A DNA stretch of 64,000 nt from Ophiobolus disseminans (lineage: Eukaryota > Ascomycota > Dothideomycetes > Pleosporales > Phaeosphaeriaceae). The notes beneath the pieces were generated by a model, which saw nothing but the letters and a program-made list of their open reading frames with translations, was not told where the DNA came from and did not search any database. Location of the stretch: contig MU006220.1 of NCBI GenBank assembly GCA_010093685.1, positions 31,502-95,501 of the forward strand, in the 5' to 3' direction. Below, piece after piece: positions 43,737 through 53,967 of the stretch; positions within the stretch are counted from its first letter, which is position 1; each line of letters begins with the position of its first letter. The position numbers were made by a program, and so were the translations under genes.

Positions 43737-44501
43737 CGGTGACACTGGAGACTATGTATCTGAATGCACATCTCGCCGCTCCACGTACCTACATTCTTCT
43801 TACGTCTGCTGTTGAGTACGACGCATCCTAAAACACGGCGACGAGATACTACCAAAACTGTCCTACCGCCCTAGTCTGCTCATCCACTCTCTACCCGCCA
43901 CTACATTCATGCCGTCAATGCCTATCCATCCCGACCACCCACACTCCCTGTGTTCAGAACAACGTCGCTCCTCTCCAGCCCACCTTCCTAGACCCTGCGA
44001 TATTCCACATCTCTCCGAAGCCTCACTGCAACGACCCAATCACCACCTCCACTCCCTACCAAACCCACCCCGCTACTTCCAACACACCCATCCTACTCCC
44101 ATACTACTCCTCTCCATCCTACCGACCCAGAACCTACGATACTCTACATGTCTCCGTAAACTACCCAATCGCCAGCCACCACCACCGCTCCAACACATCT
44201 TAAGCTTAGGAAATGCAAGGAATAGATGCAGATATGAGATTTTGAAACAACGTGCTGTCTAGATCCGAGTATGTATTAGGGAAAATTATTAGCCTGACAC
44301 CCTATCGTGTCTACATCCAGCTCTCTATCACCAATAGGTTAGGCTTCAATGAGCGATGCGGGGATATTCAGGACACACCATCAAGCAGTGCAAGTATGAA
44401 TGTGTGTATGTTATCCTTCATTCCCAATCATCAAGTGTAATCATCATCTACAGTAAAACTTTTCTCATCATCCCATGCCATCTCATCCCATCTCGTCGTA
44501 A
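43737..44501. other. Intergenic region, pyrimidine/C-rich
   Basis: This stretch is strongly C/T-rich on the plus strand (43860-44200: many CCACC, CTCC and ACCC words), so it gives long but spurious frames. No gene is supported. Confidence 0.4.
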
Positions 44502-47500
44502 TCACCTAACCACCACCCCCTCCACATTCTCAAACGCAAAGCTCGGACACCCCGGCTCCGCACTCGCCGCCACAAGCGGTAACTCGCTCCTGCCCTCACC
44601 CTTACTCCCATCCTCCTTAACAACCATACCCTCCTTGCCGCCTTCAGATACAGTAACAATCTCGACGTCCGCGCACTTCTGAATCGTCTGCTTGAGGCCA
44701 GGAATCATGGAGCGCAGGGTACTCAGTTCATCAAAGGAGAGCTCGCGGTTCAGAACAGACTCTTTTGATTCGCCGTTGTCGAGGCGGCGCTTGAGGGCGT
44801 TGATGAAGGGCATGGCTTTCTTGGACTCGGATTTGTCGATTTGCTTGCTGAGGGACTTGATGTCGAGGTTGGGGTATGAAGTAGATACAAGGTCGATGTA
44901 CTTCTTTTGCCAAGCGGGCCATTGCTGTGCGGCGAAGATGGTGATCTTTTTCTCCTTCTTGGGGTCGAAACTTGAGGTCTTGCCTTTGGAGAGCTTCTTG
45001 ACCGCTGCGCCTTCTGCTGATGTGATGTTCGATTGTGTCTGGCGTACGAACTCGCGAGCTGCTGTGAGGGAGGCGTCGGCTGCTGGGACGGTTGGCCACT
45101 GTGCGTTCTGGACGGTCTCGGTCTCCTTGAGCACCTCGAGCCAGATGTACTCTGCCCAATGCGGTGCGATGGGTGTGAGAAGGAGAGCTTGGAGCTTGAT
45201 AAACTTCTTGACCAGATCCTCGTGCATGCCGATACCTGCAGCGCGCGTTGCCTCGCGATAGAAGTCCCGCGCGGAGGTGAAGTCGTAGAAGCCTGACTTG
45301 AGCGCAAGCTTGTATGACGTCGCGGAGTAATGTTGGAATGTCTCGTGCACCAGGAGGTTCATCTCGTTGTCGAACATGTTGTCTAGCAGGAACCTCTCGC
45401 TTCCGCTCTGTCGCTGGATGATGTCGGGGTTCTTGGCGCGCTCGCCGGATCGTGCCTCGAGGTACTTTGCGGCGTCCGTAACGTAGTTGGCTTCTCGTAT
45501 CAGCTCCTCACACCACTTACGTAGCTCGAATAGCTTGAGGATGTTGCTGTTGGCGACCGTCTCTTCAAAGTTAGCGTCACCAATGTCGTCTCCAGCGTCG
45601 GCAAGAGCAATACGGGTAGCATCGGCACCAAATTTCTCGACAGCGCCGGCAATTGTGAGGAAGTTGCCAGTCGACTTGCTCATCTTCTCGCCGTTGAGCA
45701 TGAGATGTCCGTTGACGCGGAAGCTACGTGGCCAGTTCTCCTTGGGAAAGATCGCGGTGTGAACGTAAAGGTTGAAGGTAAGGTGGTTCTGAATGAGATC
45801 CTTGCCACTCGTGCGCATGTCGAGAGGGTACCAGTAGTCGAAGTGCCGCCTCAGTGTCTGAAGTGACTTCTGTGGTATGTCTGACTGCGGAAGATCGGAG
45901 CGTTCTCGTCGGCCAAAGACGTAGTCCCATGCGTCATCTGTGAATTGCTCGGGCTTGATACCAAGAGGACCAATCTCCTTACCGAACATGTCCTTGTGTA
46001 GCAGGTGTGCGAAAGAGTAGTAAGCCTGGTAGATGGTGGAATCTGACAGACTCTCGACCATGACGGACGGATCCCATGGCACCTTCGTTCCGAGACCGTA
46101 AGACCGCGCACAGGCCCAGATGCTCAGCCAGTCGACGACACGCAGGAATTGGTTCTTGGCTTCGGGGTAGTAGAGGTTGAGGTCGCCCTCGATGTGTGCT
46201 CGGACTTTCTCAGCCCATTCGCCGTCTCCGCCGTTAGCCGCAGTTCCGTAATTCATGTACCATTGGTCGAGCAGCGCGGCAACACAGTCGTCGCCACTTC
46301 GGCTGATAACCTTGCCATCGGGCTCTGCGTATGCGAAGGCGTCACCAGCGTCGATGAGCTGTTTCCGGACGAGGCCCTTGGCTTCTTCGACTGACTTGCC
46401 TGTGTGGTCACCATACACCATCTTGCCCTTGTAGAAGCCCTCTTTGTAAGCCTTCTCTTTTGCGTCCGCGAGCTTAGCTGCGTCCTTGGGCGACTGGATC
46501 TTCATGTCTTCAACGAGCTTCTTGGCTGTGAGGTTGCCGTATGACGGGGTCTCAATGATGGGGAGGATGTCGTCGAACTTGACCCACTCCTTTTGAATAC
46601 CGTAGTACTCTGCCTTCTTGGCGAGATCGAATGAAGTGATGTAGTCGTCGGGCGAGTCTGAAGGCACGCATGTGACAACGGCGGTACCCTTCGTGTCCTT
46701 GACGGTTTCCATGGGCAGGATGTAGACTTGCTTGTGAACTGAGAGTGGTGCGTCGACGATGGTGCCGATGACTTCCTTGCCCTTGAAGCTAGCGACTTGC
46801 GGGAATTGGCCCCACTCGGGGAAGATGCCGGGCTGGTAGGACATGTTACGCGCACCACGCTGGCTGCAGACAAAGTACTCGGTATCTGTGACCTTGAACA
46901 GTCCGTACTCAATGGTGGGGCTGACGAAGCACGATGTCTGGCCGTACATGGTCTCTGGTCTCAGCGTGGCGGGGATGAAGTACGCGCTGGCGCCTTGTGG
47001 AACCTTGCTCTCGATGTCTTTCGCTGAGTCTGCCCACTTGACAACCTTCATCTTCAGTGCGGTGTATTCTTGAACGCCGACGCCCTCTCCAGACTGCCTA
47101 TCGTGGTCCATGCATGCTTGTCCGTCCTTGGGGCTGTACACGGTGTAGCGCTTGGCGAAGATGATTTTCTTCATGTCGAGGAGCTTGCGCATCTGCCAGG
47201 CAACGAATGAGTCGTAGTAAGGGTTTGCATCGGTGGTGACAAACTGCCGCCGCCAGTCTATCCGTGCGCCAAAGTTGTTGAGGTCGCGCTTTGCTAGGGG
47301 AGGGAAGTACTCGATCCAGTGGAACGGGTCGGCGAACTTGTGGATCTCGTCGATGGGGATGCCTTGGGCAATCATGATCTGGAACTGGTACTTGGTCTTG
47401 ACCGTCTTTGCGGCAGCCTTCCCCTTGTGCGCCTTGAACTTGGTGATGTCGGTCTTGGTCTCAGCCTGGGTGGGCGCCGGCGGTTCTGATGTACTGTCGT

Positions 47501-47996
47501 CGAGGACGTCGTCTACTGGGCAGCGCTCGAAGTTCTGGCCGAACATCTCGACTTCTCGGACGAGCTTGTCGGCGCATGCTTTGATGGGCATGCCGGTCAC
47601 GTGGTAGCCAAGAGGGAAGAGAGTCCGCTTGCCGTTCATGCGCTGGAAGCCGGCGGTGAACTCGACTTTGGATGCGGTGAAGCCATGGCCTGCGTGAAGG
47701 GTGCCGTTCATGTATGGATAAGCGAAGTTGCCGAACCACTTGGGGTGCTTCTCGTGGAGCTGGTCTTGTGTGGTGGTGTCAAAGGGTTCCTCGTCGAGCG
47801 ACGGCGCGTCCGGGTTGAAGACTCCCTGCTCTTGCCATGCCTGCTGGTAGCGCTTCTCGGCCTCGATGAGGGTGTCGCGCTTGTCGGTGTTTTCGATCTT
47901 GAGTGTTTTTGACTCAGCCTCTTGCGGCTTCAGCGCGTCTAGTGTTGCATTTACGGCATCCTTGGGCACATCCTTGGGGGTAGGAGCGTCCGTCAT
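44502..47996 (-). CDS. Cytosolic leucyl-tRNA synthetase
   Basis: An intronless class I synthetase charging tRNA-Leu. From the ATG at 47996 it has 1164 aa, typical of eukaryotic cytosolic LeuRS (yeast Cdc60). The HIGH equivalent is in AYPYMNGTLHAGHGF and the KMSKS loop is EKMSKSTGNFLT. A CP1 editing domain lies between (TLRPETMYGQTSCFV, then TAVVTCVPSDSPDDY). The eukaryote-specific C-terminus is also present. An in-frame ATG at 48107 would add 37 Pro/Phe-rich residues that could serve as an alternative leader; I prefer 47996. It is divergent from the small membrane protein gene, 252 bp between starts. Confidence 0.95.
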   Translation of the reverse strand: MTDAPTPKDVPKDAVNATLDALKPQEAESKTLKIENTDKRDTLIEAEKRYQQAWQEQGVFNPDAPSLDEEPFDTTTQDQLHEKHPKWFGNFAYPYMNGTLHAGHGFTASKVEFTAGFQRMNGKRTLFPLGYHVTGMPIKACADKLVREVEMFGQNFERCPVDDVLDDSTSEPPAPTQAETKTDITKFKAHKGKAAAKTVKTKYQFQIMIAQGIPIDEIHKFADPFHWIEYFPPLAKRDLNNFGARIDWRRQFVTTDANPYYDSFVAWQMRKLLDMKKIIFAKRYTVYSPKDGQACMDHDRQSGEGVGVQEYTALKMKVVKWADSAKDIESKVPQGASAYFIPATLRPETMYGQTSCFVSPTIEYGLFKVTDTEYFVCSQRGARNMSYQPGIFPEWGQFPQVASFKGKEVIGTIVDAPLSVHKQVYILPMETVKDTKGTAVVTCVPSDSPDDYITSFDLAKKAEYYGIQKEWVKFDDILPIIETPSYGNLTAKKLVEDMKIQSPKDAAKLADAKEKAYKEGFYKGKMVYGDHTGKSVEEAKGLVRKQLIDAGDAFAYAEPDGKVISRSGDDCVAALLDQWYMNYGTAANGGDGEWAEKVRAHIEGDLNLYYPEAKNQFLRVVDWLSIWACARSYGLGTKVPWDPSVMVESLSDSTIYQAYYSFAHLLHKDMFGKEIGPLGIKPEQFTDDAWDYVFGRRERSDLPQSDIPQKSLQTLRRHFDYWYPLDMRTSGKDLIQNHLTFNLYVHTAIFPKENWPRSFRVNGHLMLNGEKMSKSTGNFLTIAGAVEKFGADATRIALADAGDDIGDANFEETVANSNILKLFELRKWCEELIREANYVTDAAKYLEARSGERAKNPDIIQRQSGSERFLLDNMFDNEMNLLVHETFQHYSATSYKLALKSGFYDFTSARDFYREATRAAGIGMHEDLVKKFIKLQALLLTPIAPHWAEYIWLEVLKETETVQNAQWPTVPAADASLTAAREFVRQTQSNITSAEGAAVKKLSKGKTSSFDPKKEKKITIFAAQQWPAWQKKYIDLVSTSYPNLDIKSLSKQIDKSESKKAMPFINALKRRLDNGESKESVLNRELSFDELSTLRSMIPGLKQTIQKCADVEIVTVSEGGKEGMVVKEDGSKGEGRSELPLVAASAEPGCPSFAFENVEGVVVR

Positions 47997-48248
47997 GATG
48001 CCGAAACGGTAATCGAAAGTGAATAAAAGGGAGTGTGAGAAAGCGATGTGGTGGGGTGGTGGGGGTGTCGGTGCTGGAGAGTCATAGCGTAAAGTGCGCG
48101 TTGCCAAGAGTTCGATGGTCAGAGCGTTGGTGGTGATCTGCAGGAACGTCAGTCAAGAACTCGAAACCACAGACACACGCAAAAAGTCGGAAAATCACGC
48201 ATCGACACACCGGAAACTCGAACCCCGAACTGCGGAACGCCACTCGCA

Positions 48249-48710
48249 ATGGTGCTGCTGTCGCTCTTCAGGCGCCTCATGGGCCGGGAGAGGAGCACGC
48301 TGCCGCCTTTCGACTTCGCGCGCAACCGCTTCCCGACACGCAAAAAGTGGCCGCCCAACCTGCGCGAGCTCACCGAGCGCCAGCAATTCCGGTTCGAGCG
48401 CAAGTTCAAGCGGCGCATCCGCAACAAAGCCATCCGCCCCAAGTGGAACAAGTGGGTCGGCATCGTGCAGTGGAGCGGCGTGACCTTCATGATCGTCTGG
48501 GGCGTCCTCTTCCACGACTTCCGCAAGGACCCGATGAACCCGCAGCCGGGCGAGCAGCCGTTCAAGGAGCTAAGGGCAAAGATGTGGGGTGTGCTGGGGA
48601 ACTTCTATACACATACCGAGGAGGACGACTTCACGGATACCCGAAGTAGGGCACGAACGGAGGAGCTGGCGCGGCGGGAGCGTGTGTGGCGTGAGGAGGA
48701 GCCGAAGTAG
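48249..48710 (+). CDS. Small single-pass membrane protein, conserved hypothetical
   Basis: This intronless gene encodes 153 aa. A basic N-terminal half (ELTERQQFRFERKFKRRIRNKAIRPKW) precedes one hydrophobic helix (WVGIVQWSGVTFMIVWGVLF, about residues 67-86) and a soluble, acidic/basic tail. The layout suits an organelle, perhaps mitochondrial, inner-membrane accessory protein, but I do not recognise the family. The last 80 bp overlap the 3' end of a minus-strand gene, tail to tail. Confidence 0.65.
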   Translation: MVLLSLFRRLMGRERSTLPPFDFARNRFPTRKKWPPNLRELTERQQFRFERKFKRRIRNKAIRPKWNKWVGIVQWSGVTFMIVWGVLFHDFRKDPMNPQPGEQPFKELRAKMWGVLGNFYTHTEEDDFTDTRSRARTEELARRERVWREEEPK

Positions 48711-49712
48711 AGGGAGGAGAGGCGGGAGGGGATTCGTCTTCCCGAGGAGACTCGTCATCAGTCTCCTCGTCGTACGTGAAGCCGACTTTGCGGAGTTCAT
48801 CCTGAGAAGAAATTAGCCAAAGAATAAAGAAAAACATCAAACTCCCATGGATTGCGCACCGTGTAGTCGGGCATCGGCCCGAGCAGCGGCCACGGGGCAT
48901 GCGCGTTCCAAGGTATGTCCTTGCCATAAACCTTGCTGTGTTAGCAAAATGCTAACATGTCTTCACTAGTCAAGGAAACACTTACCCGCCAGGTCCATTC
49001 CTCCCCGGTCTGCAACCGGTAGCTCGCCCAGCCCCCCTTGACGAGGGGCTCCGAGCAGTCGAGGTAGACGTGCTTGATGCCCCACCTCTCGTACCGCCTG
49101 TCCAAGCCAATCATGTCAGTATGTTGTTTGGTCTTCAAATGTAGCTCGGAAGACTCACCCGCCCAGGCACCGGGATTGAAGCTGCATTTTGAAGTGCGGC
49201 TTGCTCACCTGGTGCCATCCTGCCCGCACGTAGACCTCACAGCCTACGGCATCATGGGGGTAGTACCCATCCCACTTTCCGGTCGCGAACCTCCAGACGT
49301 CCGAGTACCTTTCCAGGTCCCCCATCGCCTTTTCGAGGCCCTAGCGATCGTCCGGTGGGATGTCGGGAGCAAACCAGACATCTCCAGGCGTCGCCACACT
49401 AGAAAAAGATCAGTATCTATCCTGATAAGCACAACTGTTCGCCATCTTCAATCCATTATCAGCCGTCCATCGTCACTCCCATGTAGGCCCCTCCTGTCCT
49501 TCAATCATCCCTCGAGCCCGGGTCGAGGGTCTGACCAGGCTCGAGGGTAGCCAGGGTGGCGTTTCCCGGCGATGAAGGGCGTGTAATAGATCCCTGAGGA
49601 TATACAGGATCGTCGAAGAAGCGTCGCAGAAACACACTCCTGATGGCTTCAACAAGGTTAGCGGCAATTGTCAAGAGTGTGGTGGAGTACTGACAACATC
49701 AAGGCCGCCATG
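48631..49712 (-). CDS. Hypothetical protein, multi-exon, with one in-frame stop (possible pseudogene)
   Basis: Protein-like blocks follow each other on the minus strand: SGVCFCDASSTILYI... (about 49490-49640), DVWFAPDIPPDD and GLEKAMGDLERYSDVWRF (49280-49400), YYPHDAVGCEVYVRAGWHQ, RYERWGIKHVYLDCSEPL, WRKVYGKDIPWNAHAPWP, and a Pro-rich C-terminus ending FVPYFGYP at 48631. Introns at about 48938-48988 and 48804-48861 are well formed. A TAG at 49341-49343 interrupts the frame between two good blocks, unless a short intron ends there. The family is unknown. The first exon and start are uncertain. Confidence 0.45.
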
Positions 49713-49765
49713 GCTGGAGTATGAAGAGGCGCCAATTACCCAGCGAGGATAGCCAGGCTCTTGTA

Positions 49766-50203
49766 TCTCGGGGCTGTGAGGCCTTGCGTCAATATGTATT
49801 TCGGGGCTGTCAAGCCTTGCATCGGTATGTAGTCGTGGCGCGAGCGTGGTTGTGGCGTCTCATCCCAGAGCAGCGGTGTCCGGGCTCGTGGATCTCGGGG
49901 CCATGGAAGCCTTGCATCGAATGTGTATCTCGGGGCGGTAAAGCCTTGCATCGAAATGTCATTGTCGCACGAGGCGCCGTAGTATTGTCTTATCCGCTCG
50001 TTCGCTGGCCTTCAGGTATATGTGCGGTTGGAAGGCGAGTCTGATAGTGACTCGAGAAAGTACATAGCTTTCCAAACCGGCGACGAAGAGGTGGTGTGAG
50101 GGCTGTGAGGGTAGACGGGCTCATCCGGCCCATGAGCGGCGAGGAGGTAATCGTCATCCAGGCTCGTGTACCTCGTGGCTGTGGAAGCCTTGCATGGAAG
50201 GTC
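49766..50203. repeat. Degenerate minisatellite, unit about 33 bp
   Basis: A unit with the core GCCTTGCATCGAAATG, preceded by TCTCGGGGCTGTGAA, occurs about five times: 49766-49798, 49799-49831, 49893-49927, 49928-49960 and 50171-50203. The first two and the third/fourth are directly adjacent pairs. The copies differ by substitutions and small indels. No coding role is clear. Confidence 0.65.
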
Positions 50204-50400
50204 GGCGTCGCGGGAGGCGCTGTAGTGGTGTCTTGAGCCTCTGCTTTGTTGACCTCCAAGTATGAGCGCAGTCGTAAGGTCAGCCTGATAGCGACACGGG
50301 AAGGTACACGGGAAGGTACACGGGAAGGTACATGGCTACCCACCCTGGCGCCGAAGAGGTGTCGTGAAGGGCGCGAGTATAAACAAGCCCATCCGACGCG
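49965..50400. repeat. Imperfect duplication of about 150 bp
   Basis: 49965-50110 and 50205-50380 align along their length. Shared landmarks in the same order are GTCGCACGAGGCGC / GTCGCGGGAGGCGC, a cytosine-rich spacer, CTGATAGTGACTCGAGAAAGT / CTGATAGCGACACGGGAAGGT, GTACAT-GGCT, and CGACGAAGAGGTGGTGTGAGGG / CGCCGAAGAGGTGTCGTGAAGG. The right copy is longer because it contains the 12-bp tandem array. The duplication includes the minisatellite unit at its left side. Confidence 0.55.
50294..50329. repeat. Tandem 12-bp repeat, three perfect copies
   Basis: ACACGGGAAGGT is repeated three times without mismatch (50294-50305, 50306-50317, 50318-50329), and a partial fourth copy ACATGG follows. It lies inside the right copy of the larger duplication. 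Confidence 0.9.
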
Positions 50401-50446
50401 TGAGCGCAAAAGTAGAGGCGAGTACGCGAGGCTATACAGGACACGC

Positions 50447-51092
50447 TCAAGCTCGTAGGATAGTAGGCGTATGACGGTCATCTCTCGAGCGCTCGCTCGC
50501 CTCAATCTATAGTGTCAGTTTGGTCTCTGACCAGCGTAGAACAGAGTAGAGTACTCACTTCCTCATTACCCTCCACCCTCAAATCAATCCCACTCCCCAC
50601 CCACAACCAAGCCCTCCTCCCCTCCCAGTACCCACAAACCTTTACAACCTCAAAGCAAAAATGCACAACGCAACAGATGGCTGGCAAGACCATCCACAAA
50701 GGAAACCCGCAACGCAACCGAAATGGCTGGCAACCATCCCACCCACACGCAGCGCAAGAAAAGAGTACAAGGAGTGTTGATACATACCGATCCCGCGCCT
50801 CACATTGATCAATAGACCCACCCATCTCGTCTTCTTCTTCTTCGTCTTCGTCTTCGTCGTCGTCGCTGTCGTTGGCGGGAGCAGCAAAAAATCGGCGAGA
50901 AAACAGCATCGTGTCTTGAGCAAAGGTTTTGGCTATCATGAGGTGAAAGCGCGCGCGGGGGTCACGTGGGGCAACGTTGACGGGCTTGTTTTCAGGGGTT
51001 TCTTTTGAGGGGCATAATACAAACGGAAAGCGGGGAGGGGAGATTGCGTTGGGGTTGGGGTGAAAGTGAAAGGTGAGAAGGGAAGATGACAT
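50447..51092 (-). CDS. Small hypothetical protein with acidic low-complexity region
   Basis: A minus-strand frame (a plausible internal start is the MIAK... Met at about 50939 or the MLFSRRFFAAPAND Met) contains a strongly acidic run (DSDDDEDEDEEEEDE). The uninterrupted frame ends at 50502. A spliced alternative uses a donor GTATGT after CEARDR and a second GTGAGT donor after EGNEE, ending in a basic tail (RSRDDRHTPTILRA, stop at 50447-50449). No family is recognised. Coding status is uncertain. Confidence 0.3.
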
Positions 51093-51697
51093 GGCGCTCG
51101 GGCTTTAATTACAGGAGGTGCTGTATATGTTTGCAGCGCTCGACACATAGACTGCGGCGATACACAGCATGTTGTAGATGTGGGTGTGGGTGTGAAGGAA
51201 GGGACGAGGGGATTTGAAGGGACTTGGGATGGTTTGGGGGTGGATGGAACACGACATTTTGGGAGAAGTGAGGAAGGGGTCTGGGGAGGTGCTGGAGTGT
51301 TTTAGAGGGCTATAGGGAAACCAGGTATATGATTAGCAATTGATGTAGACGGCTGAGGCAGGTGTATGATGGGGAATTGACACTGCGGGAGGATGTGAGA
51401 CACCACGAGGGAGGACGCGAGACGTCTTGAATGGCTTGGACCCGGACTTCGTATACACGCTTGGGTGGAGTCAGGGTACTATCCTCCTCTAAAGATGCTG
51501 ATACAATTGAAAGTATGCGTCCAGGGCTCTGATGGCAGAGGCATCAGACACCGCACAACGATATGAGAAGCATCACACAACGAACACACACGAGCAATTA
51601 GACAGATTTGTATATACTCAATGACATATATGCCGCTCACAAGGCCCACGCAGATAATCTATCAAAACTATACCCCAAGCACCATTCTACACTACCC
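51093..51697. other. Intergenic region, G/T-rich
   Basis: A G-rich stretch (51170-51320 with many GGGTGTGGG and GGGATGG words) gives no frame of interest. It separates the hypothetical gene from the V-ATPase subunit gene. Confidence 0.4.
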
Positions 51698-53574
51698 TTA
51701 CACGTCAATCAGATTCTCGCCCTGCTGCTCGCCCTCGCCCGAGTTGTCCGTCGTGTCCTTAGTGGCCTTCTTCTTGCCATCCTGGCCGCCACGACTCCTC
51801 TGGTAGTACTGATCGAGGATCTTGGCTGGGACACGGTTGAGCAGTTCCTTGGGGTAAATGCGGAGCAGTGACCAGGCCAAGTCAAGCGATTCTTGAATCG
51901 TGCGCGACTCGTATGCACCCTGGGCAATGAAGGAGCGCTCGAACTTCTCGAGGAACTCGAGGGACAGCTTATCCTCTGATGACAAGGCTTCCTCGCCGAC
52001 GACAGCCTTCATGGCGGCGGCGTCACGGCCGATGGCGTACTTGGCGTAGAGCTGGTTGGAGACGTCGCCGTGGTCCTTTCGTGTGCGGCCCTCGCCAATG
52101 GCCGACTTCATGAGACGGGAGAGAGAGGGAAGGACGTTGATGGGTGGGTAGATACCCTTGTTGTACAGTTGACGATCGATGAAGATCTGGCCTTCCGTAA
52201 TGTAACCAGTCAAATCGGGGATGGGATGTGTAATATCTGCGAGAGTTAGATTGACTGCAGGTAGATGTGAATGATGAGCGTACCGTCGTTGGGCATAGTC
52301 AAGATGGGAATCTGGGTAATGGAGCCGTTGCGACCCTCGACACGTCCAGCTCGCTCGTAGATGGTGGACAAATCCGTGTACATGTAACCGGGGTATCCAC
52401 GACGTCCAGGCACTTCTTCTCGGGCAGCGGAGACCTCACGTAGCGCATCGCAGTAGGACGAGAGATCGGTAAGAATGACAAGGACGTGCTTCTCGAGCTG
52501 GTAGGCGTAATATTCGGCGGTGGTGAGGGCGAGACGAGGAGTGATAATACGCTCGATGCTGATTGAAGTTAGTCACAGTCCTCTAGAAGATGCACACCAC
52601 CTACGTCGGGTCGTTGGCCAGGTTCAGGAACAGCGTGACGCGCTCCATACTGCCGTTCTCCTCGAAATCTCTTGTGAAGAAGCGGCTCGTCTCCAAGTTG
52701 ACACCCATGGCACCGAAGACAATGGAGAAGTTGTCGTCGTGGTCGTCGTGCACACCCTTGGTGGGCTTTCCGACCAGACTGGCCTGTCTACAAATCTGCG
52801 CGGCGATTTCATTGTGGGGAAGACCGGAGGAGGAGAAGATGGGGATCTTTTGGCCGCGGGCAATCGAGTTCATCGTGTCGATGGCGGAGATACCAGTCGA
52901 GATCATTTCCTCGGGGTAGACCTAGCCTGTCAGCTTCCGATGCTCACGGCCACTATTTCAAGACGTACACGGGAGTATGGGTTGATGGGGCTGCCGTTGA
53001 TGTCGAGATAGTCCTCTGCAAGCACCTTAGGGCCCTTGTCGATGGCCTTTCCCGAGCCGTCGAAGATGCGGCCCAACATGTCTTCGGAGACACCGAGCTT
53101 CAAGCTGTGGCCGGTGAACTCGACTTTGGTCTGCGCATGTCAGCGACGCCTGCCCAAGCAGTCCAGGCGCAAGTACCTTCTTGACGTCAACGCCCGTTGT
53201 GCCTTCGAAAACCTGTGTCGCGATGAGTATGCTGGGATGTAGTCACGTGGAAGACATCATGTACCTGGACGATGGCTCGGTTTCCTTTTCTATGTCAGCC
53301 TGTGCTTTTGCTATCACTTGCAATATCTTACCTCGAGCTTCGAGGACCTGCCCAGAGCGCTCTGTGCCATCAGGCAGCGTCAACGACACAATCTCGTTGA
53401 ATCGCGGGAATTTGACCTATACACCATATCGATAAGCTTCCACGCCGTCTTCCTTCCCCTTTTGAAGCTACGCACATTGTCCAGGACGACCAATGGGCCG
53501 TTGATGCCGCCGATAGTGTTGTATCGTATCCGCGGCTGGACCGACATCATGCGGGGGTCTATTGTTTCAGACAT
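51698..53574 (-). CDS. vma2: V-type ATPase subunit B, seven introns
   Basis: Exons 53476-53574, 53332-53416, 53265-53284, 53177-53212, 52969-53130, 52605-52921, 52284-52558 and 51698-52236 give 510 aa. Subunit B is the regulatory, non-catalytic nucleotide-binding subunit of the V1 sector, acidifying the vacuole and endosomes. Family blocks are visible: RIRYNTIGGINGPLVVLDNV, a degenerate P-loop IFSSSGLPHNEIAAQI, the LTDLSSYCDALREVSAAREE segment with the signature PGRRGYPGYMYTDLSTIYERAG, and [20 protein letters not shown]. Short exons of 20 and 36 nt are needed to keep the conserved sequence. Confidence 0.96.
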
Positions 53575-53967
53575 GACGGCGGCAGTGGGTGCTGGCTTCT
53601 AGGAGTCGTGGGCCGCGGGCGGTATGCGTGTATCCTCGTGGGCGTCGAGGTTGGGTTTGGCGATCTCAGAATAGTGGGTTGAAGCTTGCAGCTTGCAGCT
53701 GCTGAGGCACGTGCTGAGCCATGACGCTGTCGTGCGCTTGGCGCGGGAGCTTCAACTTCAACCCTCCAGACTCGACGACGGCGGGCACACATTCATACAC
53801 AAAGTCATGACCCCCGACTGTCCATTCAGCCCTGCATCATGTGCACTGATATATCTCGAGACAACGTGACGAGCGTCGCTTAGCGCCTTGTTGACATTTT
53901 TAACACCTTTGCAACCCCGCCTGCACACCCTCCCAAGGTTCTGTATGGATAGACTGTGGCAGGCAAT
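53575..53967. other. Divergent intergenic region between the V-ATPase subunit B and HET genes
   Basis: Promoter-sized spacer of 393 bp. It contains a GCTTGCAGCTTGCAGCTGCTGAGGCACGTGC stretch near 53683-53712 with a repeated GCTTGCAG and a CACGTG E-box. Nothing coding. Confidence 0.45.

Noticed and set aside
43909..44262. Pro/His-rich plus-strand frame
   Set aside because: C-rich low-complexity DNA gives this frame. There is no start context, domain or continuation.
44692..48107. Plus-strand frames opposite the leucyl-tRNA synthetase gene
   Set aside because: They are shadows of the conserved synthetase.
50246..50458. Plus-strand frame with TREGTREGTREG repeats
   Set aside because: The peptide repeat only reflects the 12-bp DNA tandem repeat. 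No gene context.
50990..51030. Possible CRISPR-like or telomeric repeat near the G-rich stretch
   Set aside because: No regular unit or spacers, and the organism is eukaryotic.
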